The notes beneath the pieces are model-generated. The model saw only the letters and a list, made by a program, of their open reading frames with translations. It ran no database searches and was not told where the DNA came from. The position numbers and the translations under genes are program-made. Below are positions 49,530 to 60,883 of a stretch of 64,000 nucleotides of DNA, piece by piece. Location: NCBI GenBank assembly GCA_012862575.1, contig BLSF01000012.1, forward strand, positions 620,001 to 684,000. The letters are read 5' to 3'. Origin of the DNA: Parietichytrium sp. I65-24A. Its lineage: Eukaryota; Sar; Bigyra; Thraustochytrida; Thraustochytriidae. Position 1 is the first letter of the stretch, and the number at the start of each line of letters is the position of its first letter.

Positions 49530-50039
49530 GCCTACTCAAGAGCCTGTGTGGGGGCAAATTTTTGACAATTTGAGTTTGAGAGCGACCGTGCAATAGTGTG
49601 CAGTCCGGACGAGTACGAATTACTTTTGTTTACAGTTAGTTAGTTTCATGATAAGAGAATTTACCAACTATACCCTGTTTTTCTACAAACCCACTCCTTC
49701 TTCTTCTACTTCTGTTACTTTTCACGGATCTCGCCCTACATATAAGAGAGCAAATTGTAAAGCAAACCAATTTTTTTCCGTTTTATATTATATTGTATAC
49801 GCGTTGACTTCTCCACGGGAATCGTGTGGAAGAATGGTTGGCAAAGCAGCACAAGCTCGAACAAACGATGCATTGGATACCAGAGGTCCATCTCGAACCA
49901 AGAAAGCCTTAATTCAAACAAGGTGGTAAGGCGGAAACATACCACACCAAATATTAGACAAAGAAAAATAACAAACATTGACGAGAGCATTGGCAAGAGC
50001 GACCCGTCTCCTGCCCTGACTGCCCAAGCACCAATCAGG
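49530..50039. other. Convergent 3' spacer
   Basis: About 510 bp between the stops of two convergent genes. AT-rich sequence near 49640-49800 is compatible with 3' end formation. No gene recognised. Confidence 0.5.
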
Positions 50040-53000
50040 TTAGACGAGACTAATCTCTTGCCCGCGATTTGAGGTCTTTCGCTGTCCAAAAGAGGTCTCG
50101 TGCGCAGGATTGTCCTCGAAGCTGGACGAAGAATCTGACCCGTCATCGCGATGTGGCCAGGAGTAGGATTTGTCGTATCCGCTCTTCTCTGTGTCTTCAA
50201 GAATCACAGACTCCTTCACGATTTCATCTTTGCCGAAAAGATCTTTCGATGCAGTCTCTTGCGGTCGTCCGTCACTCTCGTTATCGCTGTCGTCAGTCCC
50301 GGTTGCAGAAATGGCGTTCAAGTAGGACCGGCGAGCTTGCACAAATACTACGACAGCGTAAAAGATTACCCCAACGACGCCGGCGAAAATAGCCAGGGCG
50401 GTGAGAGCGTCCTTGGTCTCCACAACAGAAGCTCCCAGTGCAACAATGATGAGCAGAGCCACATTCGTCTCTGCAAAGCCCTGATCGAGAGAAGTCCGAT
50501 ACGGCCTTCGTTTGATGAGAATGACTCCAAACAAGACTTGAATAAAAACGAAGTACGGCTGTGCCAAAGACTGCCTGCTCTTGAACACCCCGATGAATAC
50601 GGATGTCAGCAAAAGTTTGCGCAAAAGCTCGAGAGATTCGTACCAATAGCTGTTCTCTTTGAAGTGGCGCACGAGAAACTCGGCCGCGGCAATAGCCTTC
50701 TTTTTGCCATCAACCTTGTTGCTGGCATTTGAGCGAGGGACAAAGCTCCCAGAAGTCACGGCCTCGTCATCCAATTCTACGTCTTGCTCAGCCTTTTGCT
50801 TGCGCTGAAACAGGTGGTGGTACTTGTACGTCACAAAGGTAAAGAGCACAAGGATACCAACCGGGAAGACAATGACGAGTCCAATTGCTGCCTTGCGCCA
50901 GTTTTGGCTTCTTTCGTCATCATAGTCGATAGACATATCAGGAAGAAGAGCGCGGAAGGTTGATCCGTCCTGGTCAGTGCCTTGGAGGTAAAAGGTCTCT
51001 GAGAGCATGGAGCGGATGATCGCACTGCTCAGTCCAGGGTACACGAAGAAGAGCGCGTACAGGTACACCCAAAGAGCCATCTGCTTTGCAGCAATGAACC
51101 CACCCGAGATAAGACTCCTGATGAAGCCCAAGCTGAGGAGAATCAGAAGCCCAAGTGCGACAGGCACTGCGGCGTACAAGGCGACAAATGTGTAATAGTC
51201 GAAATCGACGAAGCAGCGCGTCTCAAAGGCTTTCAAAAAGGAGCCAACATCAATGTTGAGGAGGAGGTTGATCGTGTCACGTGATTTACCAGCACTCTCC
51301 TGTCCAAAGGTAGAGCCGTAGGTGAGGATGAACTGATAGAGCACCTGAAAGTAGCCAATGATAATGCGCAATTTGATGCCACCTGCACTGCTGACAAGTA
51401 GCTTGGCGAACAGCGCCAGGTTCTTCCGGTACCACGCGAACGAATTCGGGGCGGGATCACGCTTTGCGGTGGTCGAAAATTTCCCGAAACAGGAAGTCGA
51501 ATTGGTGGACGACTTTGGTGGCCTTTGAGCGACGATCGCGTGTCGAAAGATGACCGCCAGTGGGATAATCATGACGACCAGGACCAGGATGGACCATCCA
51601 ATGAGCCTGGCACGATCCTTGGCGACCCGGTCATCGTCGCAATACACACACCCATCGTTGGCCATGGCATATCCGGTTTGGCAACCAGAGCACATTGTCA
51701 GCTGGTGCCCCTCTGCACACATTGAATCTGGGTCGAGGAGTTCAGTACCGCCCTCAAATCCAGGGCAAAACCCATTTTTGCATGAGCGGATGTCCAGGCT
51801 TTCAGCCCCGGGCCTCCAATAGCCGGATGCTATACCAATGCTACGCACCGTAAGTCCCTCAGCAAGGCACTGGGCGCCACTAAAAGAGTCGCAAGATTTT
51901 GACTCATTGCCAAGACGAAAGTTACCCAAGCTTGCAATGCAAAAGTCCACGCTAGTTGAGCCTTCTCCAGCTGTAAGAGGGAAAGAGTCAGGACATCCCT
52001 CGCACTTTGGTCCCGTTGGCCCGTCAGTGCCGTACTGGCCTTTCGGGCACGCCACGCAGGTTCGATCGTTGCTCCTGTAGTAACCGAGCTCACAGTAGGA
52101 CAGCGTGGTCCTGTTCACAGCCTCGTCCGTCCATGGGCCCCAGCCGTAGGAAGTGCGGGCTCGGATTTTGAACCAAAATGTCGTCCCGGCTGGTAGCCCA
52201 GCATATGCCGCAAAGTTGGAGCTGGTGATAGTAGTGTTGGACTGTCCAACCATCTGCACTTCGTACCCCTGAATTACCCCGTTGGTGATGTTTGGAACCG
52301 ACCACGTGAGAGAAAACGAGCTCTCGGTTGTAGCAGTTGCATCCTGATCCTCCGGGATTGGAGCAGAAGGAAAGTACTCACCAGTCATGAAAATCCTCGG
52401 CTGTGAGTACTGGCCAAAACCAATACGTGGCAGGAACCAGGCGCTCTCTGGATCTTCGGTACCCGGGCCAAAAAGATCTTCCTCACTAATGACAACACCA
52501 AAATAGACGTTTGCTGCCCGAATCTCCATGCTGTAGTCCGCATATGGCTCAAGATTTGGGAGTGTCAAGTCAATTCTTCCATCATCTTCTTGGAGATGGG
52601 CCCAGCAGCACAGGTGGTATCGTTCGACGTCCTGAGCGAGACCGTACCGAACATGAAAACCGACATTGCTCAGAAGGGGCTGCTTGTCTGGATCGTCAAG
52701 GGCAATTGGATCCTCTTCAGACCACTCATGTGCTGTACATTCCTTGCAGACAGTGCCGTTCACTGCGTGGTTGTAAACGTCGATATTTTCTGGGACATAT
52801 GCTTCCTGCGGATCGTACCAGTATGAAACAGTGATCGAGTCGTTCGCGGATCTCTCGTACTGGATATCCCGCGGGTAATTGCATGGCTGATACTCTGCAA
52901 AGATGACGTTTAAGATTGGCGTGTCCGATACCTCCGAGGTGCCAATGCAAAGAGTAATCTCAGGAGCTGCCATACCAACTTTGCGAACGGTGTCACTGAG

Positions 53001-53615
53001 CCAATCATTGATCTCGCAACTGCACTTCCAGGGGTTTCCTTCGAGATTGAACCCGCCCATCTCAATCAAAATATCTTCATCGTTTGGGTGGAACACGTTT
53101 ATGAACACATCGCTTGAGGTAGCGTAAAATGACCTGAAAGAAGAAGGCAACCTGGAGAGTTGATTGTAGCTCAAATTCAAGCGTTCCAGTCGGTCACGGG
53201 CTATTCCAGTATACGTCCGGAAGGACTGGGACAAGGTCTGGATATCATTGAGTTGATTGTGCGAGAGGTCAATGTACGTTGCCATGACCGGCTCATACGG
53301 AAGCTCCGTCGAATAGCTATCGATCCCATCAGGATACGCATTGAAAACAAGGCTCGTGAGGTTGTTATAGCTGAAATCCACGTATTCCAGGTTTGGCAGC
53401 CTCCAGAACTCCACAGGCACGCCCGTGACGCCCTCGCCTTTCAGCTGCACGGTCCGCAGGTTCGTCATTGAGTATATCGACGCCGGAATATCAGTTCCTT
53501 CGAATCCCAGCAAATCTTGCAGCGCTTTCAGCGAAGTCACTTCGGTCACCAACGACACATCTTCCCCCGTGGCCACCCCCAATGCCACCACCAACGCCGC
53601 CAACTCCTTCAACAT
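50040..53615 (-). CDS. LRR-FN3-Cys-rich polytopic surface receptor
   Basis: 1191 residues from ATG 53615, chosen because it begins a signal peptide (MLKELAALVVALGVATG); the frame is open 14 codons further to a TTG. Leucine-rich repeats follow (about 40-190, NLEYVDFSYNNLTSL, LERLNLSYNQLSRLP), with a cap-like Cys cluster GNPWKCSCEINDWL. Two fibronectin III-like parts come next; the second ends near AGLPAGTTFWFKIRARTSYG. A Cys-rich unit like the ephrin-receptor-type domain follows (YYRSNDRTCVACPKGQYG, SGCQTGYAM). From about 670 there are some nine membrane helices, beginning LIGWSILVLVVMIIPLAVIF and including LRIIIGYFQVLYQF and WYESLELLRKLLLTSVFIG. The cytosolic tail (about 1092-1191) is Ser/Asp-rich. 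Polytopic proteins with such Cys-rich ectodomains are widespread in protists. Ligand and output are unknown. The start codon lies in the duplicated block beside the N. Confidence 0.9.
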   Translation of the reverse strand: MLKELAALVVALGVATGEDVSLVTEVTSLKALQDLLGFEGTDIPASIYSMTNLRTVQLKGEGVTGVPVEFWRLPNLEYVDFSYNNLTSLVFNAYPDGIDSYSTELPYEPVMATYIDLSHNQLNDIQTLSQSFRTYTGIARDRLERLNLSYNQLSRLPSSFRSFYATSSDVFINVFHPNDEDILIEMGGFNLEGNPWKCSCEINDWLSDTVRKVGMAAPEITLCIGTSEVSDTPILNVIFAEYQPCNYPRDIQYERSANDSITVSYWYDPQEAYVPENIDVYNHAVNGTVCKECTAHEWSEEDPIALDDPDKQPLLSNVGFHVRYGLAQDVERYHLCCWAHLQEDDGRIDLTLPNLEPYADYSMEIRAANVYFGVVISEEDLFGPGTEDPESAWFLPRIGFGQYSQPRIFMTGEYFPSAPIPEDQDATATTESSFSLTWSVPNITNGVIQGYEVQMVGQSNTTITSSNFAAYAGLPAGTTFWFKIRARTSYGWGPWTDEAVNRTTLSYCELGYYRSNDRTCVACPKGQYGTDGPTGPKCEGCPDSFPLTAGEGSTSVDFCIASLGNFRLGNESKSCDSFSGAQCLAEGLTVRSIGIASGYWRPGAESLDIRSCKNGFCPGFEGGTELLDPDSMCAEGHQLTMCSGCQTGYAMANDGCVYCDDDRVAKDRARLIGWSILVLVVMIIPLAVIFRHAIVAQRPPKSSTNSTSCFGKFSTTAKRDPAPNSFAWYRKNLALFAKLLVSSAGGIKLRIIIGYFQVLYQFILTYGSTFGQESAGKSRDTINLLLNIDVGSFLKAFETRCFVDFDYYTFVALYAAVPVALGLLILLSLGFIRSLISGGFIAAKQMALWVYLYALFFVYPGLSSAIIRSMLSETFYLQGTDQDGSTFRALLPDMSIDYDDERSQNWRKAAIGLVIVFPVGILVLFTFVTYKYHHLFQRKQKAEQDVELDDEAVTSGSFVPRSNASNKVDGKKKAIAAAEFLVRHFKENSYWYESLELLRKLLLTSVFIGVFKSRQSLAQPYFVFIQVLFGVILIKRRPYRTSLDQGFAETNVALLIIVALGASVVETKDALTALAIFAGVVGVIFYAVVVFVQARRSYLNAISATGTDDSDNESDGRPQETASKDLFGKDEIVKESVILEDTEKSGYDKSYSWPHRDDGSDSSSSFEDNPAHETSFGQRKTSNRGQEISLV

Positions 53616-54152
53616 CTCGCCCAATCTATCGCAACTCGGCACCGCACTATCAATCAATCAATCAATCAATCAAATTCAATCAATTAATCAAAGCAAGCAA
53701 GCAAGCAAGCAAGCACAACGCAAACGCAAACGCAAACGACCGCTACTAGCCAACCAGCCGCTGCGAAACCCACAGCCCCGCAAGCCCCGCAGCAACCCCA
53801 CACCTGGCGCCCCTCAGTACGCGGAGGAGATCTGTACGTAGTTTGGGCTTTGCNCTTCCCCCGTGGCCACCCCCAATGCCACCACCAACGCCGCCAACTC
53901 CTTCAACATCTCGCCCAATCTATCGCAACTCGGCACCGCACTATCAATCAATCAATCAATCAAAATCAATCAATTAATCAAAAGCAATCAATCAATCAAT
54001 CACAACGCAAACGCAAACGCAAACGCAAACGCAAACGACCGCTACTAGCCAACCAGCCGCTGCGAAACCCACAGCCCCGCAAGCCCCGCAGCAACCCCAC
54101 ACCTGGCGCCCCTCAGTACGCGGAGGAGATCTGTACGTAGTTTGGGCTTTGC
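53561..54152. repeat. Near-identical ~295-bp direct duplication around a single N
   Basis: Copy 1 (53561-53853) and copy 2 (53855-54152) both begin CTTCCCCCGTGGCC and end TTTGGGCTTTGC, with one undetermined base at 53854 between them. They differ only within simple repeats: the ATCA/AAGC run and the number of AACGCA units. This is the look of two overlapping contigs joined with a placeholder base. Copy 1 contains the first ~18 codons of the LRR-receptor gene; copy 2 repeats the same codons with nothing behind them. True unique sequence here is therefore probably about 295 bp shorter. Confidence 0.9.
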
Positions 54153-56560
54153 CGCGTACCCTTGTGCCGGCCAGTTTGTGAGGGAGGACCGCAAAAAGTA
54201 CCTGCGGTTTTGGTTTGTTGTGAGGGACAGGGGATTGATTGGGCTATTGGGCTCCTCAGAAGGAAAAGAATACGGAATTTAGAGATGCAATTTGTTTGGG
54301 AGAAGAAAGAAGGATCCTCATGGGAGGGAGGAGGACGTCAGTCACGGTATCGGGTAGACAACGCGAGTAGGTCCTCGGCGCCCTCACATGCTGCGCACAT
54401 TGGACCAGGTAGGTTGCTGTAAATCAGACGGGTGGTAGTAGATATCACTTTTGTAGCCGCGGATCGCGTAGGAAGAGGCGAGCGAAGTACCCCTCCACGA
54501 AAGGGAGTCAAGTGATTGGTAGACCGTGCACTCAGTCTAAGGTATTCTTTTTTCAAAATGCGCTCTGTTCATAATAATACTATTCTACCGGATACTGTAG
54601 CACTCTGTGCAACATGTCATTCAAGATCTGTAATGTGACTTAGCTCTCCACCCTCTTTGAACCTGTCCTACTCCAACTGCTACCCACCCTCTTCAGCCTT
54701 AAATCTACGATTGCGTAGATATGGCATACTGGGACGTAGAAGCCCAGTGGTGCTGCAACCAACTCTTCGTCCTCGTACGGTGTCACTATGATAAACAGTA
54801 AGAAAAGGCGTTCTCTCGCTCGTGAATATCGTGACATGTAACTTGCTGCTAGTTAGAGCGCTAAATGGGCCGAATCCCTGGCATTGAGGGCTTCCTAGAG
54901 AAGCCTCTAATAGTCGGGCGTACAAGTGCGTGTGCCCAGTGTAGTCACTCCTACGAGAAGAGAGCTCTCTATTACTCGTTTTCTTCGCTCTGCTATGCAC
55001 CTCCAATGGAGATGTAACAGGGGATTAATCCGTAGCTAGGACGAGAAGCAAGCTTGTTTTGCGAAAATTAAATCACTGGTGAGCGAGGTGATTGTCTTGT
55101 GAAAACCGCCCAAGTTGAAGTACCGATCATTTTGAGCTGGTGTGTGGAAGCCGCCCCCAAAGCGTTTTCTTTTTCTGTTGGGAGGAGCTGCCCTCTAGTC
55201 TCTCAGTCCAAAAAGCGCAACCTAATTTCCCTCTCACGCCATGACGCGTGAATCTCTACTTGCGGCTACCGTTATCGGTATACGAGACTCTATGGTCGTC
55301 AAAATCGCCGAACCCACGTTCCCCAATCTGATCCCTGCAAGTACAACAAAGTCCTCTCTCCGCCACTGTCCTCCCTCTCTCATTCCTCTTTTTTCCACAA
55401 TCTTCGGTCCTGGTACTGAGCACTCAGTACTGACAGGGAGAACTCAGTACTCAGTAACTTACCAGGACTTTTTATTCGTCTGTTTGCCCCAAGCAAAGTT
55501 TTTCTTCTTTTCTTTTTTCTGTAAAGGTACCGAGTACCGAGTACTCACAGCCAGGAAAAAAGGGAAGAATTACAATGTACTGAATCAACCTGTAGACTCG
55601 CGATGCGTTCGCTTCGCTATGCTTCGCTTCCGCTTTCTCAAATCTTGAGACGTGTCTTGAAAAGTGAGACTGAGTGAACAAGGTGAACAAGGCAAAAAAT
55701 TTGTAAATTGTAGTTGAGAATCCACAGGATCTCCAGTCGGATGTGAGAAATTGCGATGATCGTGTGCGGAAATCCATTTCACACTGAAGGGACAACTCAA
55801 TTCTCCGAACTGCTTTTGGAGACGGACAAACATCTTTTCTTGACCTCGGTGAGTCTCACGGACAGAGTTTTATAATTCCATAACTCCATCCGCCAATTGC
55901 TCCGGAACCCCCAAAGCTGCCTCCAGCCAGTACACTTGCAGTACTGTCAGCACCAGATTAGATTCTCTTTCCCTTCTGTCGGGGATTTCGGGATGACTAA
56001 AAGAGAGAGAGCACGGTCCGCTCTTTTCTATGAGTATATAAGCGTTCACTTTGCTTTCTCTCACAGTCACGTCGCAGCCATCGCCTCTTCTACCACACAT
56101 GCATGGTTTACTGACTACTAGCACAGTTTATAAGTAATTAGTCCAATGTAAAGCGTGATGGTGTGCGACGCAGTGAAAGTAGTCCCAACTCTACCAGCGA
56201 GTTTATTAGGATTAGTAGGATGGAGTTAGCGATCTGCCTCCAACTTTGCTATTCAGCCGCTATGGCGCGTGGCGACATCACCCTTCCGGTTCTACCGTTT
56301 CCTGCAGGTATCCCTACCGTGCCGGTTCGTAATTCAATCATTCACAAAGGTAGCATTCAATAGGAGATGTAGTCGTCGACTAATGGAGCACTGACAGGGT
56401 GTCTCTATTGACGCACAACGTGTTTTCGAGGCAGTTGATTACACGACGTGGTGTGTGAAGGAAAATGCGTTTCCAAACAACTCCATCCAATCAATCGAAC
56501 GCTTTTTCACTTTCTCTGTTTTTCAATTCTCTTTCACTTTCACTTTCTCTTTCATGAACA
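54153..56560. other. Gene-poor right arm, part 1
   Basis: No convincing gene on either strand; open frames are short, overlapping and without motifs. The stretch holds the densest GTACTCAGTACT-type dyads of the window (55410-55466 and 55526-55549). The start of this region is the promoter side of the LRR-receptor gene if the preceding duplication is an artefact. Confidence 0.45.
55410..55466. repeat. Clustered GTACT dyads
   Basis: Repeated TGGTACTGAGCACTCAGTAC and CTCAGTACTCAGTAAC blocks made of AGTACT and CAGTACTG palindromes; related blocks lie at 55526-55549 and 56867-56888. Confidence 0.8.
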
Positions 56561-56638
56561 AATCAATCAAATCAATCAATCAATCAATTCAATCAATCAA
56601 TCAATCGATCAACAATCAGTCAACCAATCAATCAATTG
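56561..56638. repeat. ATCA/AATC microsatellite
   Basis: Long imperfect tetranucleotide array, the same family as that at the LRR-receptor 5' end (53650-53695). Confidence 0.9.
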
Positions 56639-58000
56639 AAATGGAGAAGCTGAATGTATAGAATGTAAAGCTTCACTTCGGCGACGAACTTACATGCGAA
56701 GACAAGAACGAAGAGACTTGCCAACAATGAACCGGGCAACGATGGAGTGGCGCGCGCTCTTCTCACGCGTTTTGGAATGACTCACAGTCAATCAACTCGC
56801 GAAACAAGTGGCTTCGACTTCTTCGACTTGTCGCTGTCACGGTGCTGGCCCATATCCATCTCGAACACAGTACCAGGTACTCAGTACTCTACTCTCTCCC
56901 TCATTCGAGTTCGCGCACAACACCGCCCGGGACTCACAATGTCAGCACCGGCACTTGTACGCAGTTTTCGGAAAGCTTCGGACCAGCTCGGCGCGACAGC
57001 TGTTCTCTTTCGGTTCAGTGAACCAACTGCAAGTGCATGGTTTAGATTGGTTTACGGCAGAAATGTGCAGAGAGAGCGCTCATACCAAGCCGGGATCGAG
57101 TGCTCGCTCGAAAGTTGCCCCTTTTGGAAATAGCCAGGGATGTGAACTCTGCAGGAGCCGCCGGTTTAGAAAAAGTGAAAAAGGTGAAGAAGAATGCGCC
57201 AGGAACGACGGTTTGCTCCAGCCCTTGGGATGATTGAACCTCTCACTCACCTCACCGCTCTCCGCTCAAATGTGCTGACGAACACATGGTCGTTCAACAG
57301 AACCCCGCCAGTACCCGAGCCCCGTTTCCGAAAGCCAAGATGCACAGCCTCGTGGCATCTGATTTCCAACGAATGGCCGAGCGCTAGCGCCAAGAGGGCT
57401 GAAGAGGGCTCACGTATGTCTGTACGTTCACCGGTCCGCGCTCCGTGGACAGGCAACGAGCGCACCCATGCTCTATTGTCGCGCTCCTCTCCACAAAGCG
57501 CGGGCGGCGGGCTCACGAGTGTTCTTTGATCGCGTTCCTCGTGGAGGAGCATGGGCAGCCCCGTGTGAACAGCTGGCAGCGACTGCAAGCCCACAACCGA
57601 GCTCACCCGACCAGACTCCGTCGTGGATTGCACGTCTTGCCCATGGAACTTGTGCCAAGGCCCAAACCCGCGCCCGAGGCAAGTGGAGCTACGTGGTCTA
57701 TGCACGTCGAAGAAGGTGGGAAGGGAGAGAGAGAAAGGCGCTTCCAAAGTCCGCCCTTTCCTCAGGGTAGGTCACACAGTTCAAGAGCGAGTGTCTCGGT
57801 CGCAGTAAACGCCAACGCGCTGTGCCTCGGAAGCGGAGAATCGGAGGATCGGGGACATTCGACTGTGGGCGAGGTGCAGGCTTGGACTGTGGGTGAGAGA
57901 GAGACGTTCAAACGAGCTTGAACTTGAAGCGGGATGAGGTAAAGGTGGGATGTACAACTTCACAAGTCACTGACGACACCTGATAACCTATGGGAGCCTG
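56639..58000. other. Gene-poor right arm, part 2, GC-richer island
   Basis: About 56930-57930 is richer in G+C than its surroundings and open in several frames on both strands at once (for example 166 codons minus at 57747-57247 and 158 codons plus at 57445-57921). None shows a domain, and overlap of open frames argues against a simple protein gene. Complementary blocks that could form alternative hairpins lie at 57465-57555. Confidence 0.35.
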
Positions 58001-60160
58001 TTTCACGCCATCGTGAGGGTCTTGAGCAGGCTAGTCCACTTCTTCGCAGGTCTTCGCCGAGGAATGCTCTTTGCAAGGTTTCCTCGCTTCAAAAGTTCCT
58101 CTAATGCAAACGCGTCGCAACGGTCACTGCGGGGCCTTCTATTCCAAGGAGATTTGTGTCTCGGAGTGCCGAGTCGCCAGCTTTGCAAACAGTGCGGACG
58201 ATGCGGGAAATGCAGAGGCAGATGGAGAAAGAAGTCTTAAAGTGCTCTGTGACAAACTCGCAACAAGACGTACTAACATTCCTGGAAACGCGACAATCTC
58301 TTTTGTCCTTGCAATTGGCGCTGGGGGAACGAGGCATGAGGCTTTCAGTAGATCAGCCGCACGAGAAGCAAGTGCAGCTGCGGTTGTACAAAGCCAACTC
58401 ATGCCTGGGAGTATAATGCAGATAGTTTCCTTCTTATGGGCTTGAGCCGCGGACAAAATGACGAACGCCATTCACGCGAACGCATGGCCTTCGCTAGTGG
58501 TCCGGCCACAGCGCCAATCCTGGTACAGTTACTGGGGAGTTGTACGCGACACACTGGCGGCCCACACTCAGCACGGTCACATCGCCGCGGTACGGGCAAC
58601 CCCACCCGTAGTGGGCCACATCGTTCTATTTTCTCCTGCTTTCAATCAGGCTGCCCATTTCAATTGAATCTCCAGCTTCCCGAGTTTCCAACATTTTCAT
58701 ACATTTTCCAACCTTCTGCCATGCAGTGCTCGCGTAAGCCTCAGACTGTACTGTACTAGGAGAACTAGGAGCACTGTTTCGATCAAGCGTCGTCCACAAA
58801 ATCGAATTGGAGAGAGGAGAGAAAAGGAACGCAGCGATCTAGTTCTCGGAGTCGTGTCCTTTCTTCCTTTTCGACTGTGTGACTCTGACTGACAGAGAAT
58901 GCGTGTGTTGGCAACTGTGTTTGTTTTTCAATTTCAACTTTTTGCGCAAATCGTGGACAGCGAATAACGTAAGAACAGAACAAAAAAATGTTGAACAGTG
59001 AGCACTGACAGTGAGTGGGAATTTTGCATGCACTGCGAGTGACTGCGAGTGGGAATAGCTTAAACAGTAACAAAGTCATCTTGGCAGTGGTTTCGTGGAG
59101 AGTAAGCGTACGTACTTGTACGATGCGTCTTCGGGAAGCTGTAGTAGCGTCGGGGGAAGCACAATATCAAGTTGGTTTTTGAGAGCGAAATCATCTCTGG
59201 AAGATTCAATTCTCGTGGTTTCTTCCAAACATAGATTCCAGAATGTTTGCCCGGTCTCGAACCCCCGCAGTCTTCGAGAAATGCGGCGCTTGGCTTTGAT
59301 CGGAGTTTGAGCTCACAAGTGTCCAGCAAGGACAAAAGTCCTCACAAACAAGTGGAATTTCAGCCTTCTACCCGTTTCATTCCTAGCTGAACCACGTACT
59401 GGTACTAGCTGTGTGGTAGCACGGATCAGGAGCAAGAATCTGTTCTGGCAAACAACTATGTTTGTCCTCTTGCTTTGTGCCGCGGCTCATCACAGAAAAC
59501 TGCGAGACCACCGAGTGCGAGACCAAGCACGCCGAGCACTTGCCAAGTTTGGCTCGTTCTTCGCTGGTATGCAATTTGCCAAGCGCTCAAGAGTCTTCAT
59601 TGCACATTGGTACCAGTATCAAAACTCACTGATCGCTCGACGAAGCTCAGTTGGCGGCGCCAGTCTTGTTCTAAGCATACCTGCCAAAAGAAGCAAGCGG
59701 CTGCGGAGAGGGAGGTAGATGGATGGCCTCCCTTTTCTCTACTCTCTGCTTCGATGGTTCAGTGCTTCGGGACGGAAGAGATGGACGAAGTAAATCGTGC
59801 CAAGACATTTTGGCCCAAGCTCATTGGCTGCTGCAGACAGATGCGAACTCAGTATCTGGGGTTAGGTTTGGAACGTTCTATTTCTATTTTTGCCTCTTCA
59901 AGAGCGAGGCACTCAACCCCGGCCTCGCCCAAATCCCCACCTTCCTTCCACTTTTCAATTTGCGGACAAAAGGCAGCAAATTCTTGAATGCATTGGTGAG
60001 AAATTGGAGATCTCGGGTAACGAGCGCAACGCAGGCGAGGGCGATGTACTTACTTTGGCGTACTACTTGGGCTGTGGAGTGTGATAAGAGAGAGTCTCAC
60101 AAGCCGGAAGCTTCCGTGTCCGCGCCATCTCCTGTTCTTTGAGAGACAGCTAGCTAGGCT
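58001..60160. other. Gene-poor right arm, part 3, weak coding-like patches
   Basis: Two patches read like protein but cannot be joined into a model. At about 58200-58415 (plus) a frame gives MREMQRQMEKEVLKC and more helical charged sequence. At about 59754-60084 (plus) two frames give MVQCFGTEEMDEVNRAKTFW and, after a possible short intron ending CTTCAAG near 59904, ADKRQQILECIGEKLEISG to a stop at 60084. They may be exons of small spliced genes or chance. Confidence 0.25.
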
Positions 60161-60883
60161 AGCTAGAGCTACCCAACAGCGCCAAAGCCCACTTTCATGC
60201 TAAGACCCTTCGAAGACCTCGGCTTTTGCGAAACATGCTTATGCATAAAAGCTTTGTGGCGCAACGAACTGGCGAGAAGATTTTGTGTGTCAGTAGGCTT
60301 ACACACGATGAGCCACAGTTCAATGTCCCGTGCGTGCAGCGTAGAGACATAAATAAATTCCAAGTACTGATTGCATTGGCAGCAATGTGAGTCGCACAAC
60401 TTTGTCAGAGGTAAACTCACCCCACCTTCTGATAAGTACTTGGGGTTTGTTAACGTTGCACTTCGTGGCTTCACTTGCCGTATGAAGCTGAGTCCCGGTG
60501 ACTTTCCAAATGAAACCGCGACAACGGCGACTGGCTGACCGATGACTTTTTATGACACTCTCTCAGCGAGACGTCCGCTCTCTCCAATCTGTGTTCCATC
60601 ATCTTGTCCAGCTCCCTGTCAGTTCTCTGAGTACGTACTCTTCCAATTTTTTTTTGTTTTGAGAAAAAACATAAAGTTAGAGACAGCAATGATCTTTCGG
60701 ATTCGCAAGTTCATTGCTGCTCTGCTTTCTTCTGTCTTTCACAGAAAATTTTCCTTTTTGGCTCGAAAATACAGTCACAACATGTCACATACACTTCTGA
60801 AAGATGCTGATACACTGTATCTATGAGCATGCTGGCACAGGAAAGCACGCTTGCTACAGTTAATAGTAGTCACAACTAGGAGG

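Noticed and set aside
6576-53615. A functional cluster for membrane traffic (BEACH, VPS18, SAM/YPxL, NIPA-PDZ)
   Set aside because: The genes are on both strands, far apart and mixed with unrelated metabolic genes; co-location is most simply chance.
57247-57747. 166-codon minus-strand frame in the GC-richer island
   Set aside because: Overlaps other open frames on both strands and has no recognisable domain; base composition alone explains it.
59221-59300. tRNA-like B box GGTTCGAGACC on the minus strand
   Set aside because: The flanking bases do not pair as a T stem and no acceptor stem or A box can be placed.
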